Part shown: positions 42,496 to 49,636 of the stretch, in pieces
Position numbering within the stretch: position 1 is the first letter of the stretch
Layout of the letters: each line of letters starts with the position of its first letter
Source of the DNA: Pseudonocardia thermophila
GTDB taxonomy: Bacteria > Actinomycetota > Actinomycetes > Mycobacteriales > Pseudonocardiaceae
Length of the DNA stretch: 64,000 bases
NCBI RefSeq assembly: GCF_900142365.1
Contig: NZ_FRAP01000009.1
Span: 124,001-188,000, forward strand
Direction of reading: 5' to 3'
Made by a program: the position numbers and the translations under genes
The notes under the pieces: model-generated
The model's input: only the letters and a program-made list of their open reading frames with translations
What the model was told of the DNA's origin: nothing
The model's database searches: none

Positions 42496-43268
42496 GCGAC
42501 GGAGTACCCCCGGCCCCGCTGAACCCGTCGACGCTGCCGGACAACGACAACGTCCCGGGCAACCACTACGCGTACTGCGTGAAGCTGGACGGGCAGCTGT
42601 TCATGCAGACCGGGCGGATGATCGCCTACTACCCGGCGCCGCACAGCCAGGGCATCCGGTTCGAGCCGCTCACGACGGCGAACCTGACCGGCATGGTGGC
42701 GGCCCGGTTCTCGGCGCCGCTCTACACCCGCGACTGGGTGGTGGCCACCGGCTCGGGGCACCTGATCCTCGGCGACCGCGGCTACGACATCAACAGCTAC
42801 GACCTCACCGACGGCAACCTCACGATCCGCGCGGCGAACCTGCTGGCGTTCGATGCGTCGCTGGAGCTGAAGCAGTCGATCGTGCCCGGGTTCCTCACGC
42901 TGATCGGCACCGGGAAGTTCCTGGCGTCCAGCTCCGGGCCGGTGATCTTCGCCGAACCGCCGATCCGGGTGGACCCGGACGCGCTGGTGGGGTGGGCGGA
43001 CTGCCCGTCGCCGTCGCACCACTACGACGCCAACTGGATGCAGGGCTTCCTCGGCGCGGCCATGGGCTTCTTCGGCCAGAACTCGGGCGAGGAGCGCCAG
43101 TTCGACTTCACGGGAGCCGGCACGGTGCTGCTGCAGTCCAGCGAGAAGGCGGTGGCGGACCCGCAGCTGCTGCGCCAGCTGGAGGGGCAGGTGCAGACGC
43201 TGAGCGTGCCCTCGCTGCAGCAGCTGCAGCGGACGATCCAGCAGCGGCTGGCCGGACAGCAGCACTGA
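42492..43268 (+). CDS. AIM24-family protein 3
   Basis: A 258-residue, more divergent member: YAYCVKLDGQLFMQTGRMIA, LTTANLTGMVAARFSAPLYT, WVVATGSGHLILGDRGYDIN, NLTIRAANLLAFDASLELKQ and VPGFLTLIGTGKFLASSSGP. A 30-residue Pro/Asn-rich leader precedes the fold and a C-terminal helix (QLLRQLEGQVQTLSVPSLQQ) extends it. ATGA overlap with the second gene shows translational coupling. The tandem triplet of AIM24 genes is a conserved actinobacterial arrangement; function is not known. Confidence 0.88.
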   Translation: MSDGVPPAPLNPSTLPDNDNVPGNHYAYCVKLDGQLFMQTGRMIAYYPAPHSQGIRFEPLTTANLTGMVAARFSAPLYTRDWVVATGSGHLILGDRGYDINSYDLTDGNLTIRAANLLAFDASLELKQSIVPGFLTLIGTGKFLASSSGPVIFAEPPIRVDPDALVGWADCPSPSHHYDANWMQGFLGAAMGFFGQNSGEERQFDFTGAGTVLLQSSEKAVADPQLLRQLEGQVQTLSVPSLQQLQRTIQQRLAGQQH

Positions 43269-43276
43269 CGATCGCC

Positions 43277-44161
43277 ATGACGCTCGAAGAGGTCGTCGAC
43301 CAGCTCTACGAGCTGCGTCCCGACGAGTTCGTGCCCGCGCGCGACGACGCCGTCGCGGAGGCGAAGGCGGCCGGCGACAAGGACCTCGCGAAGGCGATCG
43401 CGCGGCTGCGGCGGCCGACGAAGGCCGCGTGGCTGGCGAACCTGCTGGCCCGCAAGCGCGGGGAGCAGCTCGACGGGCTGCTCGCGCTCGGCGGCGATCT
43501 CGCCGAGGCGCAGCGGCACCTCGACGGGCCGCAGCTGCGGGCGCTGTCCGCGCAGCGCAACCGGCTGGTCGCGGCGATGGCGCGGGAGGCGGGCCGGCTG
43601 GCGTACGAGGCGGGTGACCGGGCGGGCGAGTCGGTGCTGCGGGAGCTGCAGGACATCCTGCATGCCGCGCTCGCCGATCCGACCGTCGCCGACGAGGTCC
43701 GCTCCGGGCAGCTGACCCGCACGATCGCCTACAGCGGGTTCGGCCCGGTCGGCCAGCCCGACGTCACCCCGACGCGGGCGACCCGCCCGACGCCGCGGAC
43801 GCCGGAACCGGGACCGGAGCCCGAACCGGAGGAGGACCCGGCCGAGCGCGAGCGCAGGGAGCGGGAGCTGGCCGAGCGCCGCCGGGCCGTCGAGGAGGCG
43901 GAGGAGGCCGAGGCCGCGGCCGCCGCGCGGCGCGACGAGGACACCGCCGCGATGCAGGACGCGGAGTCCGCGCACGCCGCCGCGCAGGAGGTGGTCGCCG
44001 ACCTGGTGCGGGAGCTGGAGGCAGCGCGGGAGAGGGAGCGCGAGGCGGCGGCAGCAGCACGAGCGGCGGCCGCGCGGGCGAAGGAGTCGGCGCGGGCGGC
44101 CGAGGCCGCGGCGGCCCGGGCCGAGCGGGCGCGGGCCGAGCTGGCCGAGTTGGAGCCGTGA
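43277..44161 (+). CDS. Hypothetical protein with long C-terminal coiled coil
   Basis: A 294-residue protein. Residues 1-145 form an alpha-helical domain (MTLEEVVDQLYELRPDEFVP, LAKAIARLRRPTKAAWLANL, LDGPQLRALSAQRNRLVAAM) that I recognise only as an uncharacterised actinobacterial domain with the 'KAAWLANLLAR' core. Residues 150-180 are Pro/Thr/Glu-rich. From about 185 to the end it is an uninterrupted alanine-, arginine- and glutamate-rich coiled coil (REREREAAAAARAAAARAK). It lies 8 bp after the AIM24 triplet and overlaps hrpB. Function is unknown; it could be a scaffold or a nucleic-acid-binding structural protein. Confidence 0.78.
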   Translation: MTLEEVVDQLYELRPDEFVPARDDAVAEAKAAGDKDLAKAIARLRRPTKAAWLANLLARKRGEQLDGLLALGGDLAEAQRHLDGPQLRALSAQRNRLVAAMAREAGRLAYEAGDRAGESVLRELQDILHAALADPTVADEVRSGQLTRTIAYSGFGPVGQPDVTPTRATRPTPRTPEPGPEPEPEEDPAERERRERELAERRRAVEEAEEAEAAAAARRDEDTAAMQDAESAHAAAQEVVADLVRELEAAREREREAAAAARAAAARAKESARAAEAAAARAERARAELAELEP

Positions 44162-46638
44162 CGGCACAACCGCTGCGACTGCCGGCGCTGCCCGATCTGC
44201 CGGTCCGTGCGCACCTCGAGCACATCGCCGGTGAGCTCGACGCGGCCGGGGCGGCCGTGCTCGTCGCGCCACCCGGCACCGGGAAGACGACGCTCGTGCC
44301 GCTGGCGCTGGCGGCCGCGCAGGACGGGCGGGTGCTCGTCGCCGAACCGCGCCGGCTCGCGGCGCGAGCGGCCGCGGCGCGGATGGCCGCCCTGCTGGGT
44401 GAGCCGGTCGGGGAGACCGTCGGCTACGCGGTGCGCGGCGACCGGAAGGCGTCGGCCCGCACCCGCGTCGAGGTCGTCACGTCCGGGTTGCTGCTGCGCA
44501 GGCTGGCCGCCGACCCGGAGCTCTCGGGGGTGACCGCGGTCGTGCTCGACGAGTGCCACGAGCGGCACCTCGACGCCGACCTGCTGCTCGCGCTGCTGCT
44601 GGACGCCCGCGCCGGGCTCCGGCCGGACCTGCGGGTGCTCGCCACGTCCGCGACCGTCGCGACGAGCCGGCTCGCCGAGCTGCTCGACGGCCCGGTGATC
44701 GAGGTGCCGGGCGCGGCGTTCCCCGTCGAGATCGGGTACCAGCCGCCGCTGCGCGGTGAGCGGATCGAGGCGTGCGTGGCCCGCGCGGTGCGGGCGCTGC
44801 TGGCCGGACCGGGTGACGTGCTGGCGTTCCTGCCCGGGGCGGCGGAGATCCGCCGGACGCAGGCCGCGCTGGCCGGCGTCGACGCCGACGTGCTGCCGCT
44901 GCACGGCCGGTTGCCCGCGGCGGAGCAGGACCGTGCGCTCACGCCCGGCCCGCGGAAGCGGATCGTGCTGGCGACGGCAGTGGCTGAGTCGAGCCTGACG
45001 GTGCCCGGGGTGCGGGCGGTCGTGGACGGCGGCCTGGCGCGGGTGCCGCGGACGGACCACCGCCGCGGGCTGGCCGGCCTCGTCACGGTGCGGGTGTCTG
45101 CGGCGGTGGCCGACCAGCGCGCGGGCCGGGCCGGGCGGGAGGGCCCGGGACGGGTGCTGCGGTGCTGGCCGGAGGGCGAACTGCTGCCCCGGTTCCCGGA
45201 GCCGGAGATCCGCACCGCCGACCTGACCCGGCTCGCGCTCGCTCTCGCCGAGTGGGGCACGCCGGACGGATCGGGCCTGGCCTGGTGGGACCCACCGCCG
45301 GAGGGTCCGCTGCGCGCCGGGCAGGAGGTGCTGCGCGCGCTCGGGGCGCTCGCTGGTGACTCGATCACCGAGCGCGGCCGGCGGATCGCCGCGCTGGGCC
45401 TGCATCCCCGGCTGGGCCGGGCCCTGCTGGACGGGGCTGAGCTGGTCGGGGCGCGCACGGCGGCGGAGGTCGTGGCGCGGCTCGACGACGACGCGGTGAC
45501 CGACTCCGCCGACGTCGACACCGCGCTGCGCAGCCTGCGTCGGCGGGGTGGCCGGTGGCGGGAGGAGGCGCGCAGGCTGGAGCGCCAGGTCTGCGCTCTG
45601 CGGCGGTCCCGCCCCGGCCCCGGAGGCAACGAACGGCACTCTCGTCCACCAGGAGTGGACGAGAGTGCCGTTCGTTGCGCCCCGGAGGGGCGGGCTGCGG
45701 CGCTGGTGGTGGCGCTGGCGCACCCGGAGCGGCTGGCGCGGCGGCGCCCTGGGACCGAGGACGTGTACCTGCTCGCCGGTGGCACCGCGGTGGAGCTGGC
45801 GCCGGGTAGCCCGCTGGCCGGGCAGGAGTGGCTGGCCGTGGCGGTCGCCGACCGGACGCCGGGTGCTCGGCACGGCACCGTGCGGCTGGCCGCCGCGGCC
45901 GATCGCGACCTGGCCGAGGTCGCCGCGCCCGCGCTGGTCGAGACGGCCGAGGAAGTGGCGTGGGAGCGCGGCGCTGTGGTGGCCCGGCAGGTGCGCAGGC
46001 TCGGCGCGATCGTGCTGGAGGAGCGCCGCCTGGACGGCCCCGATCCCGAGCGGCTGCGCGCCGCCCTGCTCGACGGGCTGCGCAGCGAGGGCTTGGGGCT
46101 CCTGCACTGGACCCCGCACGCCCGCTCGCTGCGCGACCGGATCGCGACGCTGCACCGGGTGCTCGGCGATCCGTGGCCGGACGTGTCCGACGAGGCGCTC
46201 CTCGCGGATCCCGGTCGCTGGTGGTCCGGGCCGCTCACCACCGCCCGCTCCCGCGCCGACCTCGCGAAGATCGACGCAGCACCGATCCTGCGCGGGCTGC
46301 TCGATCCCCGGGTGGCCGGGCGGCTCGACGAGCTGGCGCCGGAGCGCATCGCCCTGCCGTCGGGCCGCCGGTTCGCGGTGGACTACTCCACCGATCCCCC
46401 GGTGCTCGCCGTGAAGCTGCAGGAACTGCTCGGGGTGACGACCACGCCGACGATCGCGGGCGGCCGGCTGCCGCTGGTGCTGCACCTGCTCTCCCCCGCC
46501 GGGCGGCCCGCGGCGGTGACGAGCGACCTGGCGTCGTTCTGGCGGACCGGGTACCCGCAGGTCCGGGCGGAGCTGCGCGGCCGCTACCCGAAGCACGCCT
46601 GGCCGGTGAACCCGCTGGGAGAGGCGCCCGGTCCGTAG
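44158..46638 (+). CDS. hrpB: ATP-dependent helicase HrpB (with hairpin insertion)
   Basis: An 826-residue DEAH/RHA-type helicase. GTG 44158 overlaps the coiled-coil gene by 4 bp. The core has Walker A APPGTGKTT (37-45), the DECH box in VVLDECHERHLDADLLLA (131-134), VLATSATVATSRLAELLDG (motif III) and QRAGRAGREGPGRVLRCWPE (motif VI). The HA2-like winged region and the C-terminal HrpB domain follow. Around residues 488-510 the sequence is interrupted by a peptide encoded by a perfect DNA hairpin (45617-45687) that is not part of the family; the frame stays open. HrpB is an RNA or DNA helicase whose role is poorly known in actinobacteria. Confidence 0.95.
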   Translation: MTAQPLRLPALPDLPVRAHLEHIAGELDAAGAAVLVAPPGTGKTTLVPLALAAAQDGRVLVAEPRRLAARAAAARMAALLGEPVGETVGYAVRGDRKASARTRVEVVTSGLLLRRLAADPELSGVTAVVLDECHERHLDADLLLALLLDARAGLRPDLRVLATSATVATSRLAELLDGPVIEVPGAAFPVEIGYQPPLRGERIEACVARAVRALLAGPGDVLAFLPGAAEIRRTQAALAGVDADVLPLHGRLPAAEQDRALTPGPRKRIVLATAVAESSLTVPGVRAVVDGGLARVPRTDHRRGLAGLVTVRVSAAVADQRAGRAGREGPGRVLRCWPEGELLPRFPEPEIRTADLTRLALALAEWGTPDGSGLAWWDPPPEGPLRAGQEVLRALGALAGDSITERGRRIAALGLHPRLGRALLDGAELVGARTAAEVVARLDDDAVTDSADVDTALRSLRRRGGRWREEARRLERQVCALRRSRPGPGGNERHSRPPGVDESAVRCAPEGRAAALVVALAHPERLARRRPGTEDVYLLAGGTAVELAPGSPLAGQEWLAVAVADRTPGARHGTVRLAAAADRDLAEVAAPALVETAEEVAWERGAVVARQVRRLGAIVLEERRLDGPDPERLRAALLDGLRSEGLGLLHWTPHARSLRDRIATLHRVLGDPWPDVSDEALLADPGRWWSGPLTTARSRADLAKIDAAPILRGLLDPRVAGRLDELAPERIALPSGRRFAVDYSTDPPVLAVKLQELLGVTTTPTIAGGRLPLVLHLLSPAGRPAAVTSDLASFWRTGYPQVRAELRGRYPKHAWPVNPLGEAPGP
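45617..45687. mobile_element. MITE-like perfect palindrome with 9-bp direct repeats inside hrpB
   Basis: Two 24-base arms (45626-45649 and 45655-45678) match perfectly as an inverted repeat around a 5-base loop. The left arm begins gcaacgaacggcact. Immediately outside both ends is the same 9-bp sequence, gccccggag (45617-45625 and 45679-45687), as a target-site duplication would be. The element is non-autonomous (no gene) and lies in the coding sequence without breaking the frame. If the insertion were 53 bp plus 9 bp (62 bp) the frame would have shifted, so compensation or a different origin must be allowed for. Confidence 0.7.
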
Positions 46639-46652
46639 GCCCGCGCCGGGGC

Positions 46653-46780
46653 GCGAGTCCCGCGTCCGGTCGAGCGAGTCCCGCGCTTCGGCCGGCGAGT
46701 GCGGCATCCGGTCCAGCGAGTCGCGCGTTCCGTAAGGCGAGTCGCGCGTCCCGACCCGGCGAGTTCGGCGTTCGAGTCCC
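46653..46780. repeat. 21-bp repeat array behind hrpB
   Basis: Six tandem units starting at 46653, 46674, 46695, 46716, 46737 and 46759 share gcgagt at their start and then a cscgcg-type core; the first four are 21 bp and the fifth 22 bp. It starts 15 bp after the hrpB stop and reads in the direction of hrpB. The unit is the same as in the array at 37745-38090. The stretch from 46639 to 47241 contains no convincing gene. Confidence 0.85.
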
Positions 46781-46875
46781 AGGCATCGGGACGCGGCCCG
46801 GACGAGTCGCAGGAAAGCCACGGCGTCGATCGCGCCCGGCTCCTTCGTCGCCGGATCGCGGCGCGCTCGACCCGC

Positions 46876-46948
46876 GTCGACGACGCTCTGCACCGGATCG
46901 GTGCTCGCGGCCCGGTGAGTCGTCGAGGTGCACCGCGGTGCTCGCACC
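46876..46948. repeat. Dispersed ~74-bp element, copy 1
   Basis: This stretch matches 57446-57520 with two single-base gaps and few mismatches, including an uninterrupted identical run of over 20 bases (46900-46922 compared with 57470-57492; core gcggcccggtgagtcg). Both copies lie in long gene-free intervals, beginning with gtcgacga and ending with gcggtgctcgc. It may be a non-autonomous mobile element or a conserved structured RNA. It is followed here by two hairpins. Confidence 0.75.
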
Positions 46949-46968
46949 CTCCCCCGCACCTCGACGAC
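46919..46968. other. Perfect 13-bp inverted repeat with 24-base loop
   Basis: gtcgtcgaggtgc (46919-46931) and its exact complement gcacctcgacgac (46956-46968) flank a 24-base loop. It overlaps the dispersed element and is followed closely by a longer hairpin at 46989-47029. It could be part of a non-coding RNA or an extended terminator. The right arm has no counterpart in the copy of the element at 57.4 kb. Confidence 0.55.
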
Positions 46969-46988
46969 GGCCGCTCGTGCTGTGCTCG

Positions 46989-47029
46989 CGACCCCCGCGT
47001 CGGTCCTCCGAGGGCCGACGCGGGGGTCG
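46989..47029. terminator. Strong 19-bp hairpin terminator
   Basis: Two 19-base arms (46989-47007 and 47011-47029) pair with one G-T mismatch around a 3-base loop; the left arm begins cgacccccgcg. It lies about 350 bp after hrpB and 210 bp before the SDR gene. It is the strongest hairpin in this gap and could end a transcript crossing the repeat array or an unannotated RNA. Confidence 0.65.
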
Positions 47030-47241
47030 TGGTCACCTTCCGGTGGTGATCGGTGGAGTGCTGTGGGGCAGATCGGGGTACGCGGCCGGGCGCTGGAGAG
47101 CTGGATCGCTCATGCAGGAGTTGCCGTCACGCCAGGGGAGCGCAGCAAGCGGCTTTCCCACCGTTCCCCTCCTCGCCCGCACCACGAGGGCCATGGCCCT
47201 CCCCGAGGTCCCCGTCGAACCCGTCGGCGAGACTGGCAGCC

Positions 47242-48663
47242 GTGACATCGCACGACCCGGGCACCCGTCCCGGCATCGATCCTGCCGATCTGCGCACCAC
47301 CCTGGCTGTGCTCGCCGCCGTCGAGGAGCTGCCGGAGGACCATCCCGACGCGGTGGCCGTGCGGCGCGCGACGGCCCGGATCTTCAAGGCCGTGCGCAAG
47401 CAGCGGCGCCGGGCGAAGCGGGCCGAGGTGCTGGCCGCCGACCGGGCCGTCACCGAGGCCACCGCCACCGGTGCCCCCGGCCGGATCGACGACGAGACCG
47501 CCGGGCTGCCGCTCAAGGCCCGGGCCACGGGTCCGATCGCGGGCGTGCTGCGCAAGGCGCGGTCCTGCTACACGTGCAAGGAGCGCTACACGGTCGTCGA
47601 CGCCTTCTACCACCAGCTCTGCCCGAGCTGCGCGGAGCTGCACCACGCGAAGCGGACGGCCCGCACGGACCTGACCGGGCGTCGGGCGCTGCTCACCGGC
47701 GGTCGGGCGAAGATCGGCATGTACATCGCGCTGCGGCTGCTCCGCGACGGCGCGCACACCACGATCACCACCCGCTTCCCGAACGACGCGGTGCGCCGGT
47801 TCGCCGCGGTCCCGGACAGCGGCGACTGGCTGCACCGGCTGCGCGTGGTCGGCATCGACCTGCGCGACCCCGCCCAGGTGCTGGCGCTGGCCGACGACGT
47901 CGCGAGCCGCGGCCGGCTCGACATCCTGATCAACAACGCCGCCCAGACGGTGCGCCGCCCGCCCGGCTCCTACGCCGCGCTGCTGGCGGGTGAACGCGAA
48001 CCGGCACCCGAGCTGGTCGAAACGATCACGTTCGGCCACCTCGCCTCGGCGAGCCTGCCGGCGCTGGAGCAGAGCACCGGCATCTCCCCGCACGCGGTGA
48101 CCGCGCTGGCGCTGACCGCCGCCACCCCGACGCTCGAGGCGAAGGTCGACGCCGGCGGCCTGGTGCCGGACACCTCGCCGGAGAACAGCTGGAGCCGGGT
48201 GGTGCACCAGATCGACCCGCTGGAGCTGCTCGAGGTGCAGCTGTGCAACCAGACGGCACCGTTCCTACTGGTCAGCAAGCTGCGCCCGGTGCTGGCGGCG
48301 TCGCCGGCGCGCCGGAAGTACGTCGTGAACGTCTCGGCGATGGAGGGGCAGTTCTCCCGCCGCTACAAGGGCCCCGGCCACCCGCACACGAACATGGCGA
48401 AGGCCGCGCTGAACATGCTCACCCGCACCAGCGCCGGGGAGATGTTCGCGACCGACCGGATCCTGATGACCTCCGTCGACACCGGCTGGATCACCGACGA
48501 GCGCCCGCACCCGACGAAGGCCCGGCTGGCCGCGGAGGGCTTCCACGCCCCGCTGGACCTGGAGGACGGGGCCGCGCGCGTCTACGACCCGATCGTGCGC
48601 GGCGAGGCGGGTGAGGACGTCTACGGCTGCTTCCTCAAGGACTACCGGCCGTCGCCCTGGTGA
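47242..48663 (+). CDS. SDR-family oxidoreductase with N-terminal zinc-ribbon domain
   Basis: A 473-residue protein from GTG 47242 (MTSHDPGTRPGIDPADLRTT). Residues ~1-90 are a helical region (AVRRATARIFKAVRKQRRRA). A cysteine cluster, CYTCKERYTVVDAF...CPSCAELHH at about 111-136 (C-x2-C-x14-C-x2-C, with histidines after), could bind zinc. The SDR Rossmann domain follows: ALLTGGRAKIGMYIALRLLR, LINNAAQTVRRPPGSYAAL and VNVSAMEGQFSRRYKGPGHP. The catalytic tyrosine of the YxxxK motif is replaced: HTNMAKAALNMLTR. Such proteins occur in actinobacteria and fungi without an assigned reaction. A non-canonical chemistry or binding role is likely. Confidence 0.88.
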   Translation: MTSHDPGTRPGIDPADLRTTLAVLAAVEELPEDHPDAVAVRRATARIFKAVRKQRRRAKRAEVLAADRAVTEATATGAPGRIDDETAGLPLKARATGPIAGVLRKARSCYTCKERYTVVDAFYHQLCPSCAELHHAKRTARTDLTGRRALLTGGRAKIGMYIALRLLRDGAHTTITTRFPNDAVRRFAAVPDSGDWLHRLRVVGIDLRDPAQVLALADDVASRGRLDILINNAAQTVRRPPGSYAALLAGEREPAPELVETITFGHLASASLPALEQSTGISPHAVTALALTAATPTLEAKVDAGGLVPDTSPENSWSRVVHQIDPLELLEVQLCNQTAPFLLVSKLRPVLAASPARRKYVVNVSAMEGQFSRRYKGPGHPHTNMAKAALNMLTRTSAGEMFATDRILMTSVDTGWITDERPHPTKARLAAEGFHAPLDLEDGAARVYDPIVRGEAGEDVYGCFLKDYRPSPW

Positions 48664-48813
48664 CCGGCCCAGCCGCGCAACGGTGCGGCCACCGGGTGGA
48701 GTCTTCCGCTGCGCCGATCTTCGGCTTCTGCGGCGGAGCTGCTAACGACCGGTGGGGCGGGCCCGACTCCCGGCGTGCTCCCCTGTAGTCCGTACGTCTT
48801 GCGAGGCTCCCCG

Positions 48814-49635
48814 GTGCGTGTGCGCCACCTGATCGTCCTGTCCCTGCTCCCCCTCGCCGCCTGCAGCGCTCCCGTCGCGAGCACGCCCGTGCTCCCGGCC
48901 GCAGCTCCCGTCCCCACGACGACTGCGGCGCCGGGCCCCGAGACCGTGCGGGTCGACCACGTCGACGACGGCGACACGTTCACCCTCACCGACGGCCGGA
49001 AGGTGCGGGTGCTGGGCATCGACTCGTGCGAAGGCGACACGGGTCCCGGCCGGACCGCCACCGCCGACGCGACCGCCCTGCTCGAGGGCGCCACCGTCAC
49101 GATCCGGCCCGAGCCGGGCGTCGACCGCGACCGGTACGGGCGGCTGCTGCGCTACGTGACGCTGCCCGACGGCCGCGACTTCGCCGTCCTCATGGTCGCC
49201 CGCCCGCACACCGGCGTGTACGAGGGCGGGGACGCCTCCGTCGCCTACGTGGTGGGGCTGCGCGCCGCCGACGACGGCCCGCGGACCTGCACGGACGCGC
49301 CGACGGCGGCCCCACGCGCCACCCCTGCCCCACGCGCCACCCCTGCCCCACGCGCCACACCTGCCCCGCGCGTGCAACCGCCCCGCACGACCGCACCGAA
49401 GCCTGCGGCCGCGGCCGCCCCGCCGAAGCCGTCCTCGTCGCCCGCGACGCGTTCACCGCAGACCGCTGCCGCGAAGCCGCAGCCGCTGGTCGGCTCCGGC
49501 TGCCACCCCAGCTACGACCCGTGCCTGCCGAACGGCCCGGACCTGGACTGCAAGGACATCGGCCACCCGGTGCGAGTGATCGGCCCCGACTCGTACCGCC
49601 TGGACGCCGACAAGGACGGCATCGGCTGCGAGTGA
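48814..49635 (+). CDS. Secreted lipoprotein with thermonuclease-like and excalibur domains
   Basis: A 273-residue protein from GTG 48814, with a signal sequence (MRVRHLIVLSLLPLAACSAP) and lipobox LAAC (about 14-17). The SNase-like domain follows: VRVDHVDDGDTFTLTDGRKV, VRVLGIDSCEGDT and DRDRYGRLLRYVTLPDGRDF, with the catalytic arginines conserved; the DTPE motif reads DSCE. A Pro/Ala/Thr linker contains the hexapeptide ATPAPR three times, from an 18-bp DNA repeat. The C-terminal excalibur domain (calcium-binding, about 230-273) reads CLPNGPDLDCKDIGHPVRVI and DADKDGIGCE. It is likely an extracellular nuclease anchored at the surface. It converges on the CaiB/BaiF gene with a 1-bp gap. Confidence 0.9.
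   Translation: MRVRHLIVLSLLPLAACSAPVASTPVLPAAAPVPTTTAAPGPETVRVDHVDDGDTFTLTDGRKVRVLGIDSCEGDTGPGRTATADATALLEGATVTIRPEPGVDRDRYGRLLRYVTLPDGRDFAVLMVARPHTGVYEGGDASVAYVVGLRAADDGPRTCTDAPTAAPRATPAPRATPAPRATPAPRVQPPRTTAPKPAAAAAPPKPSSSPATRSPQTAAAKPQPLVGSGCHPSYDPCLPNGPDLDCKDIGHPVRVIGPDSYRLDADKDGIGCE
49311..49364. repeat. 18-bp tandem repeat in the nuclease linker
   Basis: Three in-frame copies of cccacgcgccacccctgc lie at 49311, 49329 and 49347; the third has one substitution. They encode the repeated ATPAPR hexapeptide of the linker between the nuclease and the excalibur domain. Copy number could vary without changing the frame. Confidence 0.9.
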
Positions 49636-49636
49636 C

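Noticed and set aside
46759-46790. tRNA T-arm-like ggcgttcgagtccc
   Set aside because: It is the sixth unit of the 21-bp array; no acceptor, D or anticodon arms can be formed around it.
43729-46959. Very long minus-strand open frame opposite hrpB
   Set aside because: It is the antisense of the coiled-coil and hrpB genes; its residues are Arg/Gly/Pro-rich and match no protein, while the plus strand has complete motifs.
45828-47993. Long plus-strand frame joining the end of hrpB, the gap and the SDR gene
   Set aside because: It is in a different frame from both real genes and reads Arg/Gly/Ala-rich without motifs.
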